NCBI RefSeq assembly: GCF_032854445.1
Contig: NC_088302.1
Location: 51,986,046 to 52,050,045 of the forward strand
Source of the DNA: Liolophura sinensis
Taxonomy: Eukaryota; Mollusca; Polyplacophora; Chitonida; Chitonidae
Length of the DNA: 64,000 nucleotides
Direction of reading: 5' to 3'
The notes below the pieces were generated by a model. The model did not search any database, was not told where the DNA came from, and saw only the letters and a list, made by a program, of their open reading frames with translations. Below are positions 56,101-64,000 of the stretch, one piece after another (the stretch's first letter is position 1; each line of letters opens with the position of its first letter). A program made the translations under genes and the position numbers.

Positions 56101-59100
56101 AGTTGTTTGCCTTCTTTGAAAAATTCTTGAGCATTAAAGAAGAATCAATCAGTTTTCAAAGTCTCTTGATACTCTTGTTTTCATTTTTAACCTACTATTT
56201 CATGTGCAGTTCTGTTTCATCTGAACACAACTTGTTTGGGTATGTGAGTAAAGTACTGAAAATCTGTGTGTATGTTTGTGACTTCAGATAGAGGCACTGG
56301 TTGCATTCAAAGACAAATGCGATGTTTTAAATGAAGAACTGTCCAAGGCTCAAAGCGTCATAACCCGGCTAGAGGCAGAAAGTAGAAATAACAAACAGGA
56401 GCTGGAAAAGATGGCTGAGGCCAAGAGTGCCACTGAGTCACGGTTCAAACACCTGCAGGAACTATACAAACAACAGAAAGACCAGTATGAGGAGCTGCTC
56501 AGTAACAAAGGTGGGTGGCTATGATTAACAGTTACGATGCATGCAACTCATCACAAATCCTTGGTGGCTTTCGTATAATTTGTCGAACATGAAAATATCC
56601 CTGTTGTAAGGTTAAATAAGGAAGATATAACATCAAGTAAACCAGTTTGGCAGAAATGATGTCGTAAGATTTCAGTGTAATTTGTAGCTTCATATCCAAG
56701 AGTGGTGACTCGAAGTGTTTTGGCCTGATGTTACATTTGGAAAAAGTCTGTAAGTTTTGCAAAAGAGGTACTGATGCTCAGCCAAATGATTTTAATTTTG
56801 ACAAATACAGTTCAGTCTTTGGCTGAACCCATGTATTAATTGCTAAGGATTTAGAACTTGAGTAGCTCTTAAGTAAATGACAGTTGCTCGTGTAGATAAC
56901 AACAAGTTTATAGTAATGCCATAATGCTGGCTGCTGTTGTATAAGTGAAATATTCTTGAATATGGTGTAGAATACCAGTCAAATAAAAAATGTATGTCTT
57001 TCATTTCTACATTTGCAGTGGATAAAAGTGGGAACAGTGGAGAGAATATGGGACTGGTGATTGATAAAGTCGTGGGTGAACTACAGATAGAGTTATCCCA
57101 GCTTCGGGAAGAATTGGAGAGAAAAACCAGAGCACTGGAGGAATCAACCAAGCGACAACAGAGCATGGGCAAAGAGATCTATGACCTGGCTGAACGGGAG
57201 AGACAAGCTTTGGAGAAATGCAGACTGGCAGAGGAAGAGCGAGATATGATTAGAGAAGAGCTGGAAAAGAAAGCCAGACATAGTGAGGAGAATGAGCAAC
57301 AGATCAGTGACTTGAGACAAGAGAAGGAGCGGCTAATACATGAACATGAGGAAGCTGTTCACAAAATGGAAGCTGATCACACGTTACATATAAACAGACA
57401 GAGGGTGGATTCAGAACAGGAGCTGATTCAGTTACGAGAAGAGATGCAAAAGCAAATAAGCTCCTGGCAAATGCAGGTGGAGGATTTGAACTCTCAGCTG
57501 GCGTCTGAGAAGGAAGCAAATCTGGACCTGAACAATAAGCTTGTGTGTAAAGCACAACAACTTGAAAACAGTCAAAAGGAAGTGCAATCACTCGTGTTAT
57601 CTTTTGAGGATTTGAAACAACAAAAGGAAGAAGAAATTATTCATATGAAAGAGGAAGTAAGTGCCATTAAGACTGAACTGGAGGAATTGTCAAGTTCTAA
57701 AGACCAAGAAATAATAAGTTTGAGGACAGTTTTTGAAGCAGAAATATCAGAAATGAAGAGAAATCTAGAAGAGCGGGAAATTCAGTTTAAAAATGCAGTT
57801 GAAGAGCATCAGACACTTCTCAAAAAGCAAGAGGATGACCATGAAAATAAATGTCATGATCTGACAGAGACCTATGAAGCTAAGTTAAAGAAACAAGAGC
57901 AAAGACTGAGAGAGGAAAATGAGGTGATATGCAAAACTCTTCTGGCAGATCAAGAAGCCAAGTGTCAAAGTCTAGCTGAAGAACATATACAGAAATGCAA
58001 AACTCTTGCTGAAGAACATGAACTCAAGTGCCAAGCACTTACAGAAGACTGGGAAAGGAAGTGTGAAAGCCTTGATGAAACTCATGAATTGAAGCATCAA
58101 ACTCTTTCTGAAGAGTATGAATTTAAGTACCAAAGTCTTGGTAAAAATCATGAACTGAAGTGTCAAAGTCTTGCTGAAGATCATGAACAGCGGTGCCAAT
58201 CACTGGCAAAGGAACATGAACAGAAGTGTAAATATTTAGAGGACAAGTTGTCTGCTAAAGAATCAGAGATGGAAGAATTGAATTTAATGTTGTCAAATGA
58301 GAGAGACAATCAGGAGCAGAAGAGACGAGAACTTCAACTGGAAAAAAGCTCTAGTGAGAGTCAGTTATCTGCTATGCAGCAGGAGATACAACAGCTAGTG
58401 GCAGAGAGAGAGGAGCTTATGGTCAGACATGAAGCATTGTCAAATCAGCTCCAACAAGTCAGTGAGCAAAGAGATGAAGTCGTGACTTCAAATAATGACT
58501 ATGCCCAGCAGATAGCTGCACTGAAGAGAGCAGCAGAGGAGCAAAAATCTGATTTGGAGGAAAGGCATCAGCAGGAACTGTCCTGTCTTAAGAAACATCA
58601 CGAATCTGAGCTTCTGTCAAAGGAAGAAGAGCACACAATTCAGCTACAGGAAATCTTACAACAACATGCTGAGCTACAAATCACACAGTCAGACGAACAT
58701 AAGGCCACCATAAAACAGTTTGAGGAGAAGGTCCTGTCCCTTCAGAATGATGCAGAGGAGAAAATATCAGCTCTTGTATTGGATAAGGACAATGAAATAG
58801 TCCGGTTATCTGCACTTAAAGACGCCGAGATGGCTGACTTGCAGTCTTCCTGCGAGAATAGGATTGATGAAGTCAAAGCAGAGCTAGAAAAGGTCAATCT
58901 TACCTTTGAGAAATTCAAGTCTCAGTCAGAACTGAAAACCAGTGATTATCGGTCTCAGCTAGCAACGGAGGAAAAAGAATTTCATTCTCAGCTAGCAGTA
59001 AAGAAGGAGGAATTCCAGTCTCAGCTAGCAGCAAAGGACCAGGAATTTCAGTCTCAACTAACAGCAAAGAAGGAGGAATTCCAGTCTCAGCTTGCATCAA

Positions 59101-62100
59101 AGGACCAGGAATTTCAGTCTCAACTAACAGCAAAGAAGGAGGAATTCCAGTCTCAGCTAGCAGCAAAGGACCAGGAATTTCAGTCTCAGCTAACAGCAAA
59201 GAAGGAGGAATTCCAAGCCTTGCTAGCAGCAAAGGACCAGGAATTTCAGTCTCAGCTAACAGCAAAGGACCATGAATTCCAGTCTCAGCTAACAGCAAAG
59301 GACCATGAATTCCAGTCTCAGCTAACAGTAAAGGACCAGAAATTCCAGTTGAAAGTACAGCAATTCCAGTCTGAGTTGGAAAGAAAGGACCAGGAATTCC
59401 AGTCTCAGATAGCAGCAAAGGACCAGGAATTCCAGTTGAAAATACAGGAATTCCAGTCTGAGTTGGAAAGAAAGGGCCAGGAATTCAATTCTCAGATAGC
59501 AGCGAAGAATCAGGAATTCCAGTTGAAAATGCAGGAATGCCAATCTGAAATGGAAAGAAAGGACCAGGAGTTCCAGGTAAGGAAACATGAATTCCAGGAA
59601 ACACTGACCTCCATGGAACAGTCGTATCTAGCTGACCTTGCATCCAGGCAGAAGGAGCATGATTGCACCCTGGCCAGGATGGAAGAGAAGCTGCAGGAAG
59701 GATTGAGGCAGAAGGATGAGGCATGGGAGGTTAAGTTGAAAATGGAAGTAGCCGCATGGCAGGATAAACTGCAGGAAGGATTAAGGAAGAAGGATGAGGA
59801 ATGGGAGATAAAGTTAAGGACCAAAGTGGCTGAGTGGCAGGATAAACTAGAAGCTAAGCGGAAGGAAAAAGAGGCAGTTAGGGAGGAATCTCATAACCTG
59901 TGTGTCCAAGAAATGGACCAACAGTTCCAGGCAAAGGAAGCCAGCTTAAAGGAGAGTTACCAGGAGATGCATGAGGCCTGGAAACAAGTCTGTGCAGAGA
60001 AGGACATCTTGGAAGCCAGACTCATTGAACAGGCTCAGTCTATCAAAAAATTGGAAGCCAAGATACAAACAGAAACAAAGGAGTTGAGACTGGCAAGTGA
60101 AGAGGAATGTGCTGCCAAGGAGGATCATTACCAGTCAGAGATAGCAAGGATGAATAAGGAGCTTGAGACTCTGGGCAACAACAACAGCGAGCTTCAGGAC
60201 ATCCACGACTCTGTGGTGGAGGAACTGAGAGAGAAGAATCAAGAGATGATGGACATGAGGCAAAGGCTGGAAGAGGTCCAGGCCCGGGTGGCTGAACTGG
60301 AGATGAAAAACACAAAACTAAAAAACAGCTGCAAGAAATCCATGGAAAAGGCAGATATGTGGCAGGAGAAGTTTGACAGCTTTATGGTCAAGACTGAGAA
60401 CAAGGCGGCCGAACTGGTGGAGAAGATGCGTGCGTCCTGTGAGGAATATGAAGAAAAGCTGCAGCAGGCGGCTGTCGATGCAGAAGCACAGACATCTGTG
60501 TATGAGAGCAAGTTGAAGGCGTCGGCCCAGCAGGTGACAGCAGCCCAGGAGGAACTGGCGAAGGAGAGGCAGCTATTTGAGGAGCAGAGAAAGCATCTAG
60601 GCGAGGAGCTGGAGAGGTTCACCCTAAATCAGCACTCCCTCGTGGTCAGTGCCCTTTTATCTTCCCTTTTATCTTCCCATGTGATGTGTTAGCTGAATGT
60701 TCACACTCTTAGTTAGTCAGAAAAATAGAGGTTGGAGGAGATTGGGGGTGGAGGGAAAAAAGGAATGGGTGGGGCAACTTTGGCACACTACATACTTATT
60801 CTGTTCTGCCAGTCTTGCAGTTGCTATGAGTTCAAGTACAGCTCATGTTGGCTTCCTCTCCAGCCGCACGAGGCAAGGTCTTGCAGCAACCTGCAGATGG
60901 TCTTGGGTCCTGCCCGGTTTCCTCCAACCATAATGCTGGTTCTCGACGCATAAGTGAAATTTTCTTGAGTACGGTGTAAAACACCAATCAATTAAATATA
61001 TCGAATCAAATCAATCACAAGGGTATGTGGGGTGTGGGAGTTGTAAAGTTCAGGTCTCTGTACTTCTGGAATATAGCTTAGTATATCCCTGTATATATGC
61101 CTTGGCCTTTTCAGAGTGAAGTGCACGATCTCACATCAAGGGCCAATGAGAAAGCAGCTCGCTGTCAAGAGCTGGAAGCACAGACTCACCAGTTACTGAC
61201 ACAACAACGACAACAGGCGGAGGAATGGCAGCTGGAGAAGCAGGGGAACACTGAGCTCAGGGAACGTCTGCAGCTAGAGCTGGAAGTTCAGGCTGCCGAG
61301 ATGAAGAAACGGGCAGATACTTTTGCACAAAAGGTAACATGTGTCCATCACAGCTGGCTGTTTTGCATTGTTTCCAGACTGTTGCAAATGGGTACTCTAT
61401 GGTTTGAGCAATTCGCACAGTTTTCTCAGAAATAGGCAGTGTAATGGCTCGTTATATCGCAGGTTAATCACAACAGGAGAAAATTTTATTTGGATTTTTT
61501 TTAATTATATACTTTTTTTCAGTTTTTCACCCATTGAAATATACGGGTAGAAGTGTTGTGTACTTTATCATTAACCCTGTTAACGCTGTCATGATTAAGA
61601 TAAGAGAGTCACCGGCTGACTGTTTACATTTAATAGAGTGTGAAAATTCTTGAGTATGACATTAAACAGCTATCAAAAGAAGAAAGAAAGAGATCCAACA
61701 GTATGTTATTAAAGAATATTTTGATGAATTTGTGATGTTTAAATCAACAATAATTTACCTGTGTATGGCTTTTTTACCAGCAATGTTAAGAAAATCTGAA
61801 CCGGGTGCCCTCTGTCTGCTCAAGCCTAGTGGAATGCATGAATTAAGGTCAACCTATAAACTATTGTTTCACTGGAAGACATATGGCAGGTACTTGGGGG
61901 AATTGTAAATGTTTGCCAGAGGTTGTGTACTGTGTTAAATGAGACCAAAGATCCACGTTGTGTAATACACTGGTACCATACATTTGTAGCTGAAGAGTAT
62001 TGAGCTGAGTGCCCAAGAAGAGAGAAAGGCCTATGAGGAAGAGCTGAACAGCCTGAAACAAGCTCAGATTGAGAAAGAGAAGCAGTTTGCTGAGTCTGTG

Positions 62101-64000
62101 AGAAACCTCACTCAAAAGGAAACAAAGGTAGGAAACCCCTCCATCTCTTTTTCCTACCTCACTTTACTGCACACTTCAAACCATGCAGTGAAATTCAACA
62201 TAGTGTACATTTATTTTTTTATTTCATTATAAAGTATTATGGTTACAGGAAACCGGGTAGAGAACAAAGTGTACATGTGTTCTATATTGTGTATTGAAGT
62301 CTTTATGAAATGCAATTAGAAGTTTTAGATAGCAAAATACTAAAATTTAAAAAATGATTAAGGGTAAAATGTCTTTGACTTGTGTGGATATATGTGTGCA
62401 TACATGTGCTTGAGGTTTAGTTTGACTGCTAATGATGTAGCTTTTCACAGCAACCATGACAAGGACATTTTCTTATTTAGATACAGGGCGAGTTTAAATC
62501 AAGTGAGGAAAAACTGAAAGCAGTTGAAAACAAGCTTAAGTTGAAAGGAGAGAATGCAACAAAGCTTCAACAGCAACTTGAGGAGCTGAAGGCTGATTAT
62601 GAGAAGCGCCTGCAGGCCAGCATCAATGAGCTAGAGACGGAGAGGGCGGGGGTGGAGACCTACCGTAAAAAGTTTGAGGCTCTGGAGAGCCAGTTCACCC
62701 CTCTGAAGAAAAAAATGTTACAAGAAGAACAGAACCACAAGAAACTCAGTGAGTAAATTCTTTTGTTTAATATGGAATAAAATATTGGTCATCATTTTGT
62801 ACGCAGAAAAAAGAACATGCACATGAAAAACTTCAAAATGATTTTTATTTGAAATGAATGGATGCAAGTTGATCAGATCCAGTATTACACCTGCAGCTTT
62901 TTCAGCCTGGCTGGTGGGGTCAGGGTGGTTTTCACTGGGAGCCATTCTTCTTCCTCCACACATACATTAAACCTCCACCTCCACCATTTTAGCAAACATG
63001 TATGTTTATTGATGAAATGTGCACATGAATTAGTGCAAGTATATATAACTGATTGGTGTGCATATGCTACAGTCCAGGAGAACCGATCCCTGGAAGTGCA
63101 ACTGGCCCATGCCAACAGGCAGGTCAAACAGTACAAGTCTGAGCTGGACAAGGCTGGACGGGCACTACTTGGAGAGAAAGAGACAGGACAAACTAAGAAC
63201 AGTACTTCCTCAGGTGAGCTTGAATACTTAAATGTGTTCCGGGTTTCGTTCCTGGTTGTGTTTGCAAGATTTAAGGCCTGGTTAATGGGTTATTGATAGT
63301 GTTTCATCTGTTGCATGTATTTTTATTGCTGTAATAGGCTATTTGGCTATGATCCGCCGAATAAAAAATGATGTTACCAAACTGACTTCATATATCCTGT
63401 AAGCCTCGTCAGTAATGGACTCTACTGGTCATCATCTTGAATGCAAACTTTAAAATAACATTGACTGACTGAAGAACATACATTGTTTCAACTATCGAAA
63501 CAATTCAGTGTTTTGTGTATCGGTCTAAAAATGTAACATGATTTGAAATATTTGGTAAGTAATTCTATTCTGTTCCCTGTTCTTCCTCCAGCTTTACTAC
63601 TCCATTCCCTGTTCTCTGTCCATCCTCCAGCTTTACTACTGTATTCCCTGTTCTCTGTCCATCCTCCAGCTTTACTACTGTATCCCGTTCTCTGTTCATC
63701 CTCCAGCTTTACTACTGTATTCCCTGTTCTCTGTCCATCCTCCAGCTTTACTACTGTATTCCCTGTTCTCTGTCCATCCTCCAGCTTTACTACTGTATCC
63801 CGTTCTCTGTTCTTCCTCCAGCTTTACTACTCCATTCCCTGTTCTCTGTCCATCCTCCAGCTTTACTAGTCCATTCCCTGTTCTCTGTTCATCCTCCAGC
63901 TTTACTACTGTATTCCCTGTTCTCTGTCCATCCTCCAGCTTTACTACTGTATCCCGTTCTCTGTTCATCCTCCAGCTTTACTACTGTATTCCCTGTTCTC
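47132..64000 (+). CDS. NUMA1: NuMA (nuclear mitotic apparatus protein) homologue, 5' 17 coding exons, partial at window end
   Basis: Exons: 47132..47167, 47775..47860, 48248..48318, 48455..48534, 49543..49738, 51732..51785, 53695..53837, 54093..54131, 54410..54533, 55058..55175, 55512..55617, 56288..56510, 57019..60644, 61115..61333, 61990..62127, 62481..62748, 63073..63213. All phases agree; they encode about 1889 residues and the gene runs on. Residues 1-160 resemble the NuMA hook-like domain (GHNELEIAKVTLLLL matches human ELELAKMTMLLL), which binds dynein light intermediate chain. A Ser/Pro linker follows, then a long coiled coil (about 225-1870) mostly in one 3.6-kb exon, as I recall for vertebrate NUMA1. 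The last exon has ENRSLEVQLAHANRQVK, like the end of the human coil (VRSLEAQVAHADQQLR). NuMA tethers microtubule minus ends at spindle poles and links cortical LGN to dynein. The C-terminal LGN- and tubulin-binding tail is not in the window. Confidence 0.93.
48335..48363. repeat. Two-copy CTACAACTGTCAAACCC repeat
   Basis: Near-perfect 17-bp duplication just after the donor of NuMA exon 3. Confidence 0.6.
48893..48990 (-). mobile_element. SINE fragment, family C, reversed
   Basis: TTTATAGGTGTAGAAAACCCCCTGTCCCCGG...GGCAGATTACTGATGAGCTTTCCCATGTACAGATAATGC resembles the copy at 4195-4325. It lies in NuMA intron 4. Confidence 0.5.
49036..49440. repeat. 91-bp minisatellite in NuMA intron 4
   Basis: About 4.5 copies of AAATAGCCACATAAACGTCATATCACTGGTTGTCACCATTGCCTCCACATGCAGTGAGTGCATTAGAATCTATGAATTCTGTTTTGTGTGC, spaced 91 bp (AGAATCTATGAATTCTG near 49102, 49193, 49284 and 49376). 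The inner copies are almost identical. No similarity to flanking exons. Confidence 0.88.
50730..51345. repeat. About 50-bp minisatellite in NuMA intron 5
   Basis: Around twelve copies of TCATAATGATAAATCAGTGAGTCAGTATGAATGTGCTAATGTCAGTTGT. Two unit types alternate, one with GTTCATAATGATAAA and one with GACTAATTCACACATA, giving a higher-order pattern. Confidence 0.85.
53553..53572. repeat. Poly-T run in NuMA intron 6
   Basis: About 18-20 T residues followed by GGTTTCGAAC. Probably a reversed retroposon A-tail or simple expansion. Confidence 0.7.
55788..55913. repeat. 42-bp repeat, three copies, in NuMA intron 11
   Basis: Three adjacent copies of GTGATCCTGTTTGGTGTTGATGTGAAGATGAGATACAAACTC, nearly perfect. 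Confidence 0.9.
56919..56990 (+). mobile_element. SINE family A 3' half, next to NuMA exon 13
   Basis: CCATAATGCTGGCTGCTGTTGTATAAGTGAAATATTCTTGAATATGGTGTAGAATACCAGTCAAATAAAAAA is the family-A 3' end. It stops 28 nt before the exon-13 start at 57019, so only TGTATGTCTTTCATTTCTACATTTGCAG separates them. Confidence 0.75.
57963..58226 (+). repeat. Coding hendecad array 1, eight 33-nt units
   Basis: Eight consecutive 11-residue units of type CQSLAEEHELK, with Cys or an aromatic/His at unit position 1. Examples are CKTLAEEHELK, CQALTEDWERK and YQSLGKNHELK. The array is exactly 264 nt, all in frame. Residues about 741-828 of NuMA. Confidence 0.9.
58977..59567 (+). repeat. Coding hendecad array 2, 33-nt units grading into a 29-residue super-repeat
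   Basis: Eleven units of EFQSQLAAKDQ or EFQSQLTAKKE type (58977-59339) are followed by a 7+11+11 pattern, KFQLKVQ / QFQSELERKDQ / EFQSQIAAKDQ, repeated about 2.5 times to 59567. Units of types KDQ and KKE alternate in the first half, implying a 66-nt duplication unit. Residues about 1079-1275. Confidence 0.9.
60815..60999 (+). mobile_element. SINE, family A, 5' truncated, in NuMA intron 13
   Basis: TATGAGTTCAAGTACAGCTCATGTTGGCTTCCTCTCCAGCCGCACG through GCAACCTGCAGATGGTCTTGGG to AAGTGAAATTTTCTTGAGTACGGTGTAAAACACCAATCAATTAAAT. The tRNA-like head is missing. Confidence 0.8.
63590..64000. repeat. About 40-bp minisatellite at the window end, unit carries an acceptor-like CCTCCAG
   Basis: Ten or so copies of TTCCCTGTTCTCTGTCCATCCTCCAGCTTTACTACTGTA, with occasional shorter units (ATCCCGTTCTCTGTTCATCCTCCAG), running off the window. 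On the NuMA strand each unit is a pyrimidine tract followed by CAG. No NuMA exon could be placed here. Confidence 0.88.

Larger units (their letters stand above)
57019..60644 (+). other. NUMA1: NuMA exon 13: 3.6-kb coiled-coil exon
   Basis: 1208 full codons (about residues 426-1634) of almost uninterrupted heptad-type sequence rich in Glu, Lys, Gln and Leu, such as ELQIELSQLREELERKTRAL. It contains two hendecad arrays (57963-58226 and 58977-59567). Donor GTG|GTCAGT at 60644 gives phase 0 into SEVHDLTSRANEK; GTG|GTCAGT is weaker than consensus but no better in-phase site is present. A CTC|GTGGTC alternative three bases earlier would drop one Val. Confidence 0.88.

Noticed and set aside
58915..59418. 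A 167-residue minus-strand open frame (ETEIPGPLLLAETGIP repeats)
   Set aside because: Antisense shadow of the NuMA hendecad array. Its periodicity is inherited from the coding strand.
63543..63968. Open frames across the right-edge minisatellite on both strands
   Set aside because: Low-complexity translations of a 40-bp repeat with no NuMA-like sequence. Not accepted as the next NuMA exon.

Overview
The window is animal nuclear DNA: AT-rich, intron-rich and gene-sparse. The genes have short GT-AG exons, long introns full of minisatellites, and repeated tRNA-derived SINEs. The SINE families, including one whose 3' tail reads like AAGTGAAATATTCTTGAGTACGGCGTAAAACACCAATCAAATAAATA, and the very frequent ACATGTA motif suggest a lophotrochozoan, most likely a mollusc. 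The species cannot be named from sequence alone. Exon models below were built by hand from splice consensus, phase agreement and remembered family resemblance. No alignment was run.

Layout. (1) 1-2.5 kb, + strand: the last two exons of a xanthine dehydrogenase/aldehyde oxidase-family gene whose body lies left of the window. (2) 2.5-11.3 kb: intergenic DNA with SINE pieces, one possible helicase fossil, and a repeat-poor 4 kb stretch that may be the SLX4 3' UTR. (3) 11.3-36.8 kb, - strand: a complete 22-exon SLX4 homologue (about 2421 codons), the scaffold for structure-specific DNA-repair nucleases. It has UBZ4 fingers, an MLR-like region, a split BTB domain, a SAP domain and a C-terminal SLX1-binding domain. 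Its introns hold a decayed BEL/Pao element, SINEs and several minisatellites. (4) 37.4-38.5 kb, - strand: a two-exon gene for a 100-residue single-pass membrane protein that I do not recognise. (5) 40.1-45.3 kb, - strand: a complete five-exon LRRC51 homologue. (6) 47.1 kb to the right edge, + strand: the first 17 coding exons (about 1889 codons) of a NuMA (NUMA1) homologue, with its N-terminal hook domain and most of the coiled coil. The C-terminal tail is outside the window.

Gene relations. SLX4 acts in genome maintenance. NuMA organises spindle poles and nuclear architecture. LRRC51 and NUMA1 are divergent neighbours here, the same arrangement I recall at human 11q13.4 (NUMA1 and LRRC51/LRTOMT), so this looks like a very old head-to-head pair.

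The most unusual signal is that at least three minisatellites in two different genes are each built from a copy of the adjacent exon-intron junction. One multiplies the 5' splice site of the SLX4 SAP exon (about 14 extra copies). One multiplies the 3' splice site of the first SLX4 BTB exon (about 12 extra copies). One multiplies the 3' splice site of the penultimate XDH/AOX exon (3 extra copies visible). A fourth array at the right edge may be of the same kind. The NuMA coiled coil also contains two separate in-frame 33-nt (11-residue hendecad) arrays.
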